From Cristatella mucedo (taxonomy: Eukaryota; Bryozoa; Phylactolaemata; Cristatellidae), in contig WPIO01000031.1 in NCBI GenBank assembly GCA_009760855.2, forward strand, positions 4,147,501 to 4,211,500: 64,000 bases of DNA, in the 5' to 3' direction. A model generated the notes under the pieces. The model saw only the letters and a list, made by a program, of their open reading frames with translations, was not told the origin of the DNA and did no database searches. The translations under genes were made by a program, and so were the position numbers. The first letter of the stretch is position 1. Every line of letters begins with the position of its first letter. Positions 11,502-23,162 of this stretch are shown here, in pieces.

Positions 11502-11520
11502 AAGGCTGCGCACAATAATA
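11502..11520 (+). repeat. hAT left terminal inverted repeat
   Basis: AAGGCTGCGCACAATAATA pairs with the right terminus at 13,920-13,938 over about 15 positions with one gap. It lies inside the AT-rich subterminal region. Confidence -1.
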
Positions 11521-11839
11521 TTGTTACTGTATTCAATGTTCTGATATTCAAAGATGATTATATTGCAATATTCGATTAAAAAATACAGTATATTGCAATA
11601 TTCTATCCTAGCAATGCAATATATTGCACATGTTACACATCACATATTGCAATTTAGTGTCTGATTTTACCAGTCATCTTGATATTCTTCGTTCCCTTTG
11701 TTATCATCAGCTGTCTGAGTCATTCTCATTCACAATCAAGGCGACCGGAGCCAAATTCCACAGTAGCTTGTTTTGATTCAGGAAAAGCAGCGCCTCCGAG
11801 GTCCTGGGTTGCCCACTACGACGTCTAGGACAGAACACT

Positions 11840-13560
11840 CACTTTGCCATGGAGAAACAGTCTCTTCACCTCACATGATATTGGAAGCAGGGAGCGCGTG
11901 TTGATGTACTTGCTGCATGCTTCCTTCTCTTCTACGCAATGTTGCTTGAGTGCTCGCTCAGCAAAGACAATGGAGCATCATCGTCTGCAGCTTCTTCCGA
12001 GTGACGAGTTGCATGTAGATACAACTGTTCAATAGCACGTTCTTCATGAATTGTAAGTGTTCTCCTTGTTTGATTGTATCTTGACGATGGCCGTTTGCGA
12101 ATCTTTGTTGTGGATTATATCTGCATCGTTGCCAAGATAGTGGTTGAAGCCAAACTCTGGATACGAGTCAATGATCAATCGGAATAAAACATCCGATTCC
12201 ATCAACAGCATGTCACATTACTGCAGTGCTATCATAATAGATTTGAAATCGGCCAATGCTTGCTTGCGATCCCGAGTATTCATTTTCTGCCCAGCTGTGG
12301 GAGCAAGGTCCATTTTTTATCGTCTGCCTCATCAAGATTTGGAAGGAGTCTTTTGAAGCGCTGAAACATATCTGGAACCCCTGCCCAGGGGTGACATTGT
12401 GCTTGATTGGGCGCAGGGATGTCATCAAGCGAAATCAACCTGAGTGTTTGAGCATTGACAACTTTGACATGAACTTACTGCCGGCTATGGCACATCATTT
12501 TCAGCGGTCCTAAGCTGCTACTTTCATGCTACTCACTACCTCGACTGCTCTCCTGACTCTGCTATGCTTACCACTTTTTCTTTGTTTCGTGAGACGAAGT
12601 CTGTTGGCTACCGAATACGTGCCGAAAGCCGCTTAGGCTGTGAGTGCGCTATACAAAACTATCCTGCGTAACACTCACATGGTCTTTATGACTTTGTGGA
12701 GTAACAGACGGAGATACATTACATCACATGAGCTTCCCAATCAACTCCGATTCAGTTGCGAGCAATGTGCTTATATATGCCTCAGCAGCCAAATTAAAAC
12801 GGTGACTGCAGCATCCCAGAAGTGGCACACCATGAAGGTCCACTGTTACCTTGTTGGTTGAGCAGTTGTCCCCAATTAAACAGAAAGGGAGTCGAGAGAC
12901 AAGGAGTACCGCTCAAGTGTCGATTTGATGAAATTCACACGGTTTTTCGGCAGTGAAATTTGTCTCGTTAAGGAGAGGGGCAAAGGCCAACAGATTAATT
13001 TCAGGATCGGCAGCATGCTCCATGCCAGGGTTGACGATAAAAAGACCAATAAAGTGTGTTGAGTCCTCAGACCAGCCATCAAACACAAGAACGAAACTGG
13101 TGGCAGTAGCTACCTTGACAGATATCTTTTTTCCACCGGCTTGAACATATATTTCATGAGTGTTTTGACAGAGATTGATTGCAGTTTCGTATTATTTCGG
13201 GTGAGCTCTTTTTTTTGTAAAAGATCAAATCGAGCTCAACCATTACGATTTATTCCAGCCATTTGAATATATTTGTTGATCTACTATCAAGCATATACTC
13301 TAAGGTGGTTTGTTCAGATACTGATTGTCCAGTTCCGGTGACGACACTTGCTGTTTCGGATTTGCCGTCTCTGTGTGCTTGTTTCGCCAAGTGAAACATT
13401 TCTAGATAATTCGGGTGCTTATGCTTGATATGGGATATCAGATTCGTGTAACCTAGCTTAATGTTTTATTGGCGAACAGTTCCACAAGTGCATGTCCACG
13501 TATTGGCTTTACAACCAACAGGATTCTTGCCAAAGCAAGCTGACAGACCTTCTTGTTGTC
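11840..13560 (-). pseudogene. hAT transposase pseudogene (BED finger plus RNase H-like core)
   Basis: Translating the minus strand across stops and frameshifts gives an ordered hAT transposase. First comes a BED zinc finger around 13,500-13,390 (WTCTCG, then GYTNLISHIKHKHPNY) with an in-frame stop between the cysteine and histidine pairs. Next is a TSFVLVFDGW block near 13,075-13,110, and then LIGDNCSTNK followed by GCCSHRFNLA near 12,750-12,870. Such blocks are typical of hAT catalytic cores. The C-terminal part (11,840-12,690) is more eroded, and I cannot place the dimerisation region with certainty. Stops and frameshifts mean no functional product. Confidence -1.
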
Positions 13561-13919
13561 AGGTGGAACTGTAGGACGAGAACTTGAACTCAACATCAAA
13601 GTTGGCGACCGCTGAAACAAAAAATGTCACCACCACGATTGTGCACTAGGACAGTTGTGATTGGTTAAAAATAGCTTATACAGATATATGTCTGGTTAGG
13701 ATTTTAGTTGGATCTTTCCAAATTTGAAAAGTCAATTTATGTATTTTTATGCATTATGCATCATGCTACAGAGATGAATACGTTTATAATGCTACCTTAA
13801 TATATTACAATATATTTTCAAATACATTAGTATTGTCAATCAATCCCGTACAATATATTGGTATTATCAAAGGACAATATATTGTAGCCAATATGTTGCA
13901 GTATATTTTATCTAAAATG

Positions 13920-13938
13920 TATTGTTGCGCAGCCTTGG
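13920..13938 (-). repeat. hAT right terminal inverted repeat
   Basis: Read on the minus strand this is CCAAGGCTGCGCAACAATA, matching the left end from AAGGCTGCGCA onward. The flanking TAACCTTAA direct repeat follows immediately. Confidence -1.
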
Positions 13939-13949
13939 GTAACCTTAAC

Positions 13950-16048
13950 AATTAGGAATATATTATTGATTTTAGTTGCATATTATTCCAGCCTTCTTGA
14001 GTTCATATTGGACCTCAGTAGATAGACTAATTTTGATTAAAAACAGCTGTCATGCTAAGCTGTTGCCATCCTTTCACTCACATGCCCAAAAATGTCACAG
14101 GTAGGCTAATAGTGACCCGATCGACGTGAAATGTGAAACAACTCCTAATTATGTGCTTCAAGGTTGTATGACGACAAACCTAGTAACGCTATCTTGTATG
14201 TCATCACCTATATGCGTTCAGCTAAAGTTGGTTTCTCTGAGTGCTTTCCCAACAGTGGTACTCTGTGCCTCATCAATTCTACAGCTTTGTCGATACTCAG
14301 CCGATCGACGTGGAATTTGGAATATAGATTGGCTCACCAGCCTTGTAACCAGCGAGAAGGCTCTTTTAGGCATCGCGGATCTGTATGCATAAGATGTGCC
14401 TGTCACAAAATGTCCTTGAACTGTTATTGTGATGACAGTCGACAGATTGACAAGTCTATTCTTTTGTATTTTGATTGTGGTGTGGGTAATCGCAAGCCAA
14501 GCGTCCTGCATCTTTTATGCTTTTAGAGTGACTGATATTGAATTTGTTGATTTGATGTTAATGCCATGTTTGCCTGAGCAATACGTGACCTTGACTTTTA
14601 CAGGTCATCAGAAATTCAACATAGCGGCTATGGTTATATCAAACGACAACTTATGTTACCTTTGTTCCTTATGCCAGTTTGCATACCATTCGTTCCATTG
14701 GTCATTGTAAAATATCAATAAATGTTCTGTTGGGGGGGGGGGTAAATTCCATTCGGTGGTGGGGGACACCACTGTTGGACACACCCATTACTGTCGGACT
14801 TTCCCCCTTCATATAGTCAAAACGAACGCCGAGCGCGAACGTCCGCATTTTCAGCCTCCGAGTAGCAGCCATTGAAATAACAAAAATGGCTTCTGAGGAA
14901 AGCATTGAGCAGGATACCTTTATGGGTTTTGACCCATTTAATTAGTTTATACCAGCGGTAAAGTGCCCAAATTTGACCACAAAAGTCGTGGGCTCGCGCA
15001 CTGCGGCGCATGTAAAGCGCCTGCAATCAAATTTTTTGCGTCGCTATATATAGATGAATTACATTTTTGTTTTTATTCAGTTTTAAAACATTCACGAGAA
15101 GCTAGTTGTGCGGCGATACCCGTGCGGTCGAGGCAAGGTCATTGCAAATTAGGCCCTACCGATTGAAGCGTCCCGAAAAGTACTCATATTTACTTATCGG
15201 GAAAAAAAATACGAATACTTTTCGGACTCACAGTTTTAGAAATGACCACCTCATGCCAAGGCGAGCAGTAGCTTTCCTCAGCGCAGCGATACCGTCGAGA
15301 GAGACAGCAAGAGAGCCTCGTGGCCGTTCCAGCGGAACTCGTTCGGACTCACGTCATCCGAAACGCTCGTAATGGCGCCACTTCGGTCAGCGCGACTAGG
15401 CCGCATGAGAGCCGCGCTGAATGTCGCGGCTTTCGTAGCGAGAAGGCCCTCTCGCTTTGCTGCCGTCGAGGTCTGCCGACAGGCTTCTGCCACTTGTCCG
15501 CGAGTCAGAGCTCGTTTCTTCTCGCGTTCACATCGAGGCGCACTAAGCGAGCAGACAGCGAGCTCAAAAAGAGCGACTCGTGGTGCTGCTGGGCAATAAA
15601 GGATTGACTTAGTCGGCAGCAGGAGAGTGGTGAGTGGAAGATTTTATGCACGGTCTACCGCACTGCTGCATGAACGATGCAATTTGCGCCGGCGTCGTAC
15701 GGTAGAGAAGCTTGTCTGCACTTCAGGAGCAGGCGAAGCGGAAGCGCCAAAATACGGCGGACTATAAAGGTAATCTTGAGACACGGACGTTACGCCCCTT
15801 GATGAAACGGAGCTGGCTTGGCGACTTCGCATGCAAAACAGCAGGGACGCTATGCAAAAGCCGAACCGATTCACCCCAATCGCGAAACGGAGCTTACAAT
15901 GCGGCGGCGGCGCGCCCCAGTTTAAGATTCTGTCTAGTTTTCTCTTCGGTTTAGTGAACTTGTCCTCTTTTCTCCCGTTTGCTTTGCGCTCTCATCTGAG
16001 TGCGAGTAGGTGCATTTTGCTACGAGTCCTAAAGAATACTAGCTGACC
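13950..16048. other. No recognisable gene; one strong hairpin
   Basis: Mixed composition. CCGAAAAGTACTCATATT (15,173-15,190) and AATACGAATACTTTTCGG (15,208-15,225) form an imperfect 18-bp stem with a 17-nt loop. A G10 run lies near 14,733-14,742. Short frames here show no motif. Confidence -1.
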
Positions 16049-16210
16049 TGACAGCCCCTTTTTTATAGCAGTAAAATACCTTTTATTCAGACGGTCACCA
16101 CTGCTTGAAGCGGCAACAAAGGGTCGCCCACAGCAGGATTCGAACCCAGGATCTCGGTACCGAGATCTTGAAGAGCAACCACCTCACTTAGTGTACCATT
16201 AGGGCTCACT
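16049..16210 (-). mobile_element. tRNA-derived SINE, family 1, copy 2
   Basis: On the minus strand it has an A-box-like TGGTACACTAAGTGAGG and a perfect B box GGTTCGAATCC spaced as in a tRNA. The body matches copy 1 and the tail resembles ACTGCTATAAAAAAGGGGCTGT. This is the best-preserved promoter of the three copies. Confidence -1.
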
Positions 16211-18009
16211 AGTAACCGGTGGCACTGTGTTTTCTTCTTGAGTGCTTTTGCACGCTCATCTAAGCCCTACACCTTGGGTGACCTTAACCTTTAGTTATTG
16301 CTTTTCATGTACCGTATTGTCAAGGATCTGAGGAGACATTCTGTTCTCTTAGGACGCTATACGTAAGATAACTTATTTTATTATCAGCATAGTCCAATTA
16401 GAACTGGCCTAGCCCATCTTTTCGGTACACCGACGATTAGGTGGCATCAGCAACTTGACACTCGATGGGGATGGGTTTTTCTCTCTCGGTCGCTGCTAGC
16501 ACTCGTCACAGACGACGAGCTGCTTGGCTTCTACTTTGACTCCTGGGCCGTTCGCGGGAATCATTCGCAGCACTTGAATCTATGAGCCACTTGCAAAACA
16601 CCCGGGGGTGCCTCCGATCGGCACCGAAGGACAACGGGCGAACACTCCACCCGTCAGTTGCTGCTGCAGGGGGGGCGGGGTCACCTCCTGTTCAGCGCCC
16701 GCCCAGGTGCCCAAGTCCTCGGGAAGCCAATCTGTGTGGGCGATATGTGGGCAGCTCTACAGAGGTCGACCCCAGAGCGAGTGCTTACAAGCTGAATGCA
16801 GCTAGCTTCCAGCGAAATTCCACTCCTCTGCTCCCTCAGTCGAAGTGCATCGGAGCTTAAGGCTTAACAAAAAGGACAAGGGAAGCGACTCGTAATCACT
16901 ATTTTTTTCGGGCGGATATTCCCCTTAACGGATTAGCTAACCCTTAGTCTCCTCTCAAATTACTGGGCATTCTTAAGGTTCTTATTGCTCAACGAGGCAA
17001 CAGCCTACACGTCATGGCGAACAGCACTCTTCACCGGAGCTTTGCTCCTCCAGATCGGCTCCATGCATTAGCTGCATATCTGCTCCAGACATGAGCTGTG
17101 GATTGTGCGAAAGGGCCAACAAGCCGGACTCCGATTCGAGTCGGCCTGCTGTAACTGCTCGGGGAAACGGCAATTGCTCATACGGTTTGCTCTGTTGAGA
17201 CTTACTCAGCTGCGTCAATGAATCTCTCTTGATAAGGTCAGACCTTAATTGCTTACAACACAGTTATGCAGCTACCGGCATATGTTGTTTTCACAGCTCT
17301 TTTGTCACTGGGCATTAGCGTTCCATGGGCACAGATCAGCTACTTACTATAAATCTGCCACGACCTGCCCACTGGTCAGCTAGACATTGAAAACCTAGCA
17401 ACAGATCACGACCAGACGCAGTTGCTGATAACGAATCATTGGTAATCGGGTCTTAAGCGACCACTGATCTCGTTCTCAGTTGATTTATTTATCATGTACC
17501 TATCCTCAGTAGACAAGCCACTGTTTCTTCCACAAAACGGCAGGATTCTCAATAGCTTCGAATTTTATTCTGAAAAACACGTACCCTGAGCACAGTCACA
17601 GCCGCCGTGCCAGTGGGCTGGAGGGGTGCTTGCTAAGCAATCGAGATTTGAAATTGTAGGTGCCCTGGGCATGATTACAGTTGATGTGTTTTTGCCATCC
17701 CTAACGAGCGAGCTGGTTCGGTTCCAGCACTGCCTCGTTAAAGAGATCAGCTTGTAGCTTTCAGCCATCCCATCCTCGTCACGTGGCAGGGCACCTGGTA
17801 GATCCTGTCGAAGGCTTGTCGGATGCCACCTTTTTCTTCCATCAGTGGGATCCGATCAAGAGCTGAGACAAGAAAAAAGCAGCAGCGCCGAGCAAAAAAC
17901 TCTAGCCTCAAATTCTATCTGCACCTTTAGGTGAGTAGCCTATGTGCTAGGACAATTAACCATTACAAAGCCCTTTCCTGCTCCAAGTTAAATAAATAAA
18001 AGTGAATTA
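16211..18009. other. No recognisable gene
   Basis: Mixed-composition sequence with only short frames. I find no motif, RNA gene or repeat that I can defend. Confidence -1.
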
Positions 18010-18170
18010 GCTGTTGTAACAGCCTCATTTGTATAGCAGTAGAAGAGCCTTAACGTCCATCAATGCCCCTTGCAGTTGGCACTAGAGAATTGCCCACTGA
18101 ATGATTCGAACTCACCACCTCGGTCGTGACACGCTAGCACCTCACCTCCTGGGCTATCACCACCCAGCCC
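18010..18170 (-). mobile_element. tRNA-derived SINE, family 1, copy 3
   Basis: On the minus strand it shows the A-box-like TGATAGCCCAGGAGGTGAGG, B-box-like AGTTCGAATCATT, the GTGCCAACTGCAAG body and the tail CTGCTATACAAATGAGGCTG. It is colinear with the copies at 9,064 and 16,049. Confidence -1.
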
Positions 18171-18314
18171 TCTGTCATGAGCTCAGCATGGACATTAGCC
18201 TGTTATGCTCAATGTTTCCAGCTACAGCATAATCGCTCCATCTCGTCTTTAGGAAGCACTGCAAATTATTGGAGATCGGCATCTAGACACGAACCGAGAG
18301 AGGTAGAAATATAT

Positions 18315-18315
<1 letters not shown>

Positions 18316-18382
<67 letters not shown>
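18316..18382 (+). repeat. (GT)n microsatellite
   Basis: About 67 bp of pure GT followed by a short GA-rich tail. Confidence -1.
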
Positions 18383-18385
<3 letters not shown>

Positions 18386-18461
18386 GAGAAAGAGAGGGAA
18401 AATACAGTGGATGTAGGGAGAGATGGAGACAAAAGAATCAACAGCAGGAAAAAGTAATACT

Positions 18462-18715
18462 GATAATAATAATACATTTGTATAGTGCCCCAAGAGAATC
18501 TAATCTCTTTCTAGGCACTAATTGCATATCCTGGAAAAGAAGTATTGTCAAATGATTATAAATAGAAAGCACAATGTCAAGCATAACATGCTTAGAGGTG
18601 CCATGCACTGAGTCATAATGCAAACATGGTTAGTGGCAGCATGCACTGTCAGCATGTGTAAGCATACAAAGGATGAATCGCACGGACCCACTACATGCTG
18701 TAATAAACAGAGACG
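18462..18715 (-). mobile_element. LINE 3'-UTR fragment with (ATT)n tail
   Basis: Starts with (TAATAA)n, then AGTGCCCCAAGAGAATCTAA and TCTCTTTCTAGGCAC, and continues with TAGTGGCAGCATGCACTGTC. It is colinear with the 3'-UTR of the LINE copies around 22,960-23,400. Confidence -1.
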
Positions 18716-18836
18716 TTTTTAACAGATTCAGCAGATATACTGGCAGAGCCAATTTTGAGCATTAGATTTTATAATTTATGAATCACACTCGGTATGCCAA
18801 AGAAGGGAAATAAATGTGTGGGTGGGGTGAGTGAGT

Positions 18837-18838
18837 CT

Positions 18839-18876
<38 letters not shown>
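18837..18876 (+). repeat. (TG)n(GA)n microsatellite
   Basis: A short TG tract (about 18,837-18,863) running directly into GA repeats. Confidence -1.
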
Positions 18877-18878
<2 letters not shown>

Positions 18879-19265
18879 ACGTACCATTAACCGGTTACAA
18901 ACAGCCTTAATGAATAGTGCACCTATTTATGTCAATAAGCCACAGCCAGGGCTTAACATAAAGAAGTTATTAAAACAAAAAAGCCGGTCGGTCTAACTTA
19001 TGCAGATGGCCTTAATGCATGCCAGCCTTAATACATCAAGACACTGTAAGTCGTTAGCAGAGCAGAAGACATACGTCTTGCTTGCTGCTCATGCTAGTCC
19101 ATTCTCTTCGCAGAAAGCAGACAGCCAACTGAAGCTATTACAGCTGTGCTGTCCATGATCTAGGCGAAGTGTTTGCCGCGAACTGGTGGGTCCTTAAAAC
19201 AAAAATCTGCTGCGATTTTGTGGAGGGTGAGTTAATCGGAACCTAGGCAAAGTCAGAAGAAATAG

Positions 19266-19345
19266 CAACCTGGAAGTAAGAAGAAAAATCAACTCAGACG
19301 AAGTGAGAAGAAATCTCAACTGGACGAAGTGAGCAGGAAGAAGAC
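19266..19345 (+). repeat. Degenerate minisatellite of about 27 bp, three copies
   Basis: Three imperfect units share CAACT-(C/G)GA-GAAGTGAG-AGGAAGA-like sequence. It underlies a Leu-Leu-Thr-Ser-repeating frame on the minus strand that I do not regard as a gene. Confidence -1.
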
Positions 19346-20690
19346 TAGACATCTTCAAAATAGAGACTAATATCGGGTTTAGACGCCAGCACGGACTGAG
19401 CAGATGGTACAACCTGTGATCAAAACGCCAGCTATCACAGTGGAAGTACTGCCTAGATAACATTTCCAGTCGAAATTTCTCTCACGGCAAAGCCTTTCAT
19501 TAAGTTCATTTGCTTCTATGAGCATGACGTCGCCAAAAAACTGCAAGTAATGTCTCATCTGACGTCAGCCGGCTGGGGGACTTGGACCGGTTGGAGTATC
19601 GCTAGGGCTGGACTCGTTGAGAATTACACGAGCACTCAAGAATAGTTGTGTAACGCCGAAGGCTCGGCGGAGTAGGTTTGACCTGCCGCTTACCTTAGCG
19701 GCGTAACCTAGCGCCTAATGCCGTTCGGTGCGCTGGCAATAACGCCAAACACGCCAACTCAAGCACTCTTGCGGAGGAAGCACGAGAAAACACGTCTCCA
19801 CACTTACGCTACTTACGTCTGTAATGGGGAACGACCCAAATACACAGAGCCCGAACCGGAGCGTAAACCCTAACCAGAGAATTAGGACTCAGTTTCCACC
19901 TTTCGGCAGGAGCACACCACACACGCTAACTACGTCTAGCTCGCACCGGTAAATCCTTATGCCGAGACCACGTGCGAGTGCGAACACATGAAACACAAAA
20001 GAAACACAAAATGCCAGCTCGGGTACGATACGACCGTATTCGGTGGAGTCCACCGAATCCTCCTAGCGCTGCCTCGTCCTGTTCCGTCCATTGCCGGTGA
20101 GCATCCTGCCCTCCTCCCTTGCTTTCAGAGAAACGAGTCCGACGGCGTCGAAGCACGGAGCCGAGCAAAAGACCAAGAGCAAGCGTCGCTCGACTCTTAA
20201 ATACTTAGCTGAGACAATGGGGCAAGAGCTTAGTGGTATTGGGCCCGACACCATGGCCCATTACGACAAGGAATTAATACCGTCACTAGGCCACTGGAAG
20301 GGCACCTCTGTCCAGCTTGAATGGCGAATGGGTTCCAGATGATTCTTTTTTGGAAAGAGTGAAGGCGGAGGTCGACAGGCCAGCCAACATCAATCAGCAG
20401 CTCCTACGGGTATCGGACCAATTCTAAAGGCCGAATCGCCACCGCCGGTCTCAGCTTCCTGGCTTGCTCTTAAGCTCTTGCTCTCTAGCCGCGCTGACGC
20501 TCCTCTCTGGCTCACTGCTCCAGGACAAAGGAGTTCTAGCCCGCCTCCGAACAGCTCTTTGCGCTAAAATTCAGCCAAGGCCAGCTAAGCGCTACAGCTG
20601 GCAAACTCCCAAGGGCTGTCTTGATATTCGGAGTGATTGTAGCTTACTCGGGAGACTAGTCCGCGTTTCTCCTTCTTAAAATTATCAAAC
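19346..20690. other. No recognisable gene
   Basis: Mixed-composition sequence; short frames on both strands, none with a motif. Confidence -1.
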
Positions 20691-20945
20691 TTTCACACTC
20701 TTCCTAAGGGTGCAGAAGCACAAGCGATGCGTTAGATACAGACCCTCAAGCAGGCCACTGTGCCGCTACAATGCCTACAGCACTTGCAGCTCATCACATT
20801 ATCCCGCTTTCACACTCTTCCATCTTAAGTCGGGCGCGGCTCGTGTCCGGTATTAGAATCGGCAGCAGAAGCCCGAGCAATGAGTTTAATCCTGGCCCTC
20901 AAGCAGGTCACTGTGCAGCTGCAATGCCGGCAGCACTTGCAGCTC
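20691..20945 (+). repeat. Diverged direct duplication (about 102 and 138 bp)
   Basis: Both units (20,691-20,792 and 20,808-20,945) start TTTCACACTCTTCC and end with CCCTCAAGCAGG-CACTGTG, CAATGCC and CAGCACTTGCAGCTC. The second carries about 36 bp more in its middle. Confidence -1.
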
Positions 20946-22370
20946 CCGAGAAGGGGCGGGCAGGAGGTGCTTGTCTCATGGCTTTTCGACGAGTTGGCTC
21001 GTTTTGCCACGCCTTCTGGCCTCTTGAACTCCCATCCGGTGGGCAGCCAATTGGTCGAAGCCCCTCACTGAATGCCATTGTTCTGACGGACGACCTTGAG
21101 CACCTGGCTGGTCGAAGGTAGCCTCCGTGTTCTATCTCAGGTAGGTCCGTGCCGGTAGTATTGCCGTCTCTTCGAGGCTCTGCTTTTCACTCTATCCGCC
21201 AAGTCTAAATCTTGTGCATCGAACAACTCTTTCCCTGCATACTTTTTGTTCAGCAGCTGGCCAGCGTAATTATTATGTATTACCTGAAAACTACAACGTC
21301 ACCGCAGAATAATGGATCCAGCCACGTGCTGAATTCGGTAAGCACCGACGAAGCGACCGACTTTAGCCTCGAGATTGCTACTTCGGTCACAAGTCTTTGT
21401 CTAGCGATTCGACCAGGGCCGGCAGAGTCTTTCGTGCGCCTCCTCCAAGGTCCTCCTCCATGGAATTTCACTGCGACGGCTAGAAGTAAGCCAAAACGAC
21501 TTCCAGCACATGGCGACTCATCCCAAGAGACTCGGGATAAATTTATCGGCGCCAGCTACTCGGCAGAACTATCCGCCACCAGCCCGGTAAGAGCTAATCG
21601 GCGACAGGTGAACCGGAGGCTGTTTATGCATGTACATGCAACTGTAAAAGCAAGCAAGACATTGCTGAGCAAGGTGCAATGTGTTGCTTTTAATTGTTGC
21701 ATGCGACTGACTACTTACATGATCTGGTTGGTCCTGGAGGAGCTGCATTACCAAAATGCCATCGCTGTCGAAATTGCTTACGAGTTGCCGTAATGTCTCA
21801 GCTTCAGTGTCACAATCTTGTGAGCAAAACCTGTTAAGCCCATGAGAATCGTTCGTTATCGCTCATCTAATCTTTTACAGACATTATCCTTCGGGTGTTT
21901 TGCAGCGTTGCAGGCCATGCTAACCTTGCCGCTAGTACATCGGGTCACACCAAGTTGGGGTCTGCACTCGGACCTGTTCATCCCTCCACTCCCCTCTCCC
22001 GCCTTTAATTGTGCCGGTTGAATTGCATTTGTCAAGCCAAAGTGGCGATGGAAAGAAGCATATCAATGCTTGTAATCAGCATGCAATGGGCTGGGATATG
22101 CCATAGGGGGGTGCCTGCATGCAAAATGGTGACAGTCGTGAAAGCCTATCAATCTGCTGCCCCCCTGCCATGTAGCAAGTGCCCCTGGTAGTAAGCTGTC
22201 ATCAGTACACGGCTCGCTAAGTTAATAGACCCGCTGGTACGCCTATTCTGATTACTGGAATCAATTCCCGAATCTATCGTGTTAGACCGATGTGATCCAG
22301 ACTATGCCAGAGACACGAGTTTGACGATCACAGTGTTTAAGTGATCAGGGTGTTAATGATGGTAGTTCGA
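20946..22370. other. No recognisable gene
   Basis: Contains the longest non-repetitive open frame of the right-hand interior (21,212-21,793, plus strand, 193 codons). It has no motif, coiled coil or membrane pattern that I recognise, so I do not call it a gene. Confidence -1.
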
Positions 22371-23153
22371 CAAGATTTGAATCAGAGCAGAGCAAAGGGG
22401 GAAAGGTTGATAACTGCACAAGTGTATACTCTCATTCTTGCTTATGTGACTACATCTAAATTGGTCCTTGCATTTGTAACATCCCGCCTCAATTTCTGCA
22501 ACTCAGTACATACTGGTCTACTGGGCAGTGCAATCAGGCGCTTACAGTTGGTGCAGAGCTCTGCACCTAGGCTCATCTTGTCTGTCGAGAGCACGACTGT
22601 TGTCACAACACATCACTTCTTGCCCACCTGCACTGGCTCCCAATCAAGCAGCATACCGATTTCAAGGTTCCGTCGCCACTTTTAGGTTCCTTCATTATTT
22701 GGCTCTAGCCTACTTATCAGAACTACTGCCCCACCAGTTAAGATATCGTGCCACCTGCTTTTCTGAATAAGATCGTTTGGCTACATTTCGTACGAACCTC
22801 GGGTCCTTAGGAAACTATGCCTTTAGTTCCTATGCTTCCAAGACCCGGAACTCACTCCCATCTGACGTCACGACATCCCCTGACTTGACATTTAAAAGGA
22901 AGTTGAAAAGGCACATATTTATCACAGCATTTATTGTGTCCATGTGATTCGTCATTTGTATGCTTATGTGTGCTGACACAGTGAATGCTGCTACTAACAA
23001 TGTTGCATGTTGACCCTGTGCATACAACCTCTATGTTATGCTTGCTGAGATTGTGCATGCTACCACTAACCATGCGAGCATGCTTTCTTTACAGAATATG
23101 CAAAGTGCCTAGACTCCGAGGGCGCTATACAACCGTATTATTATTATTATTAT
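22371..23153 (+). mobile_element. LINE 3' end (L2-like): ORF2 C-terminus, 3'-UTR and (ATT)n tail
   Basis: The frame at 22,470-22,570 reads TSRLNFCNS...GSAIRRLQLVQSSAPRLI. This matches the well-known SRLDYCNSLL / IRRLQLVQNSAARLV block downstream of the reverse transcriptase in L2-related non-LTR elements. After a frameshift, LHWLPIK follows (near 22,640) as expected. Stops and frameshifts abound. The element ends with GTGCCTAGACTCCGAGGGCG and a (TTA)n tail at 23,137-23,153. The upstream part of the element is missing, as in usual 5' truncation. Confidence -1.
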
Positions 23154-23162
23154 ATCAGCTGC

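Larger units (their letters stand above)
11502..13938 (-). mobile_element. Decayed, nearly full-length hAT DNA transposon
   Basis: The ends carry inverted repeats: AAGGCTGCGCAcAAT at 11,502 and, on the other strand, CCAAGGCTGCGCAACAAT from 13,938. They are flanked by a direct repeat: ATAACCTT (11,494-11,501) versus GTAACCTT (13,939-13,946), or TAACCTTAA exactly at both ends, so the precise border is ambiguous by 1-2 bp. An 8-bp target duplication is the hAT signature. Both subterminal regions are AT-rich and carry repeated self-complementary CAATAT(AT)TG motifs, plausible transposase-binding sites. The interior holds a transposase pseudogene on the minus strand. The length of about 2.4 kb is normal for an autonomous hAT. 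Confidence -1.

Noticed and set aside
15660-15725. Possible tRNA-like fold from TCTACCG and CGGTAGA arms
   Set aside because: The arms pair over about 10 bp, but no A or B box, anticodon stem or CCA-type acceptor geometry could be made.
16268-16292. ACCTTGGGTGACCTTAACC resembles the right border of the hAT element
   Set aside because: The similarity includes flanking host sequence, there is no GCGCA inverted-repeat core and no partner end, so it is not called as a second element.
20825-21010. Cysteine-rich short frame on the minus strand
   Set aside because: It overlaps the diverged duplication at 20,691-20,945 and the cysteines come from repeated GCTGC/GCAGC triplets; no secretion signal.
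21212-21793. 193-codon open frame outside repeats
   Set aside because: No recognisable domain, low-complexity signature or splice context, and the opposite strand is also partly open.
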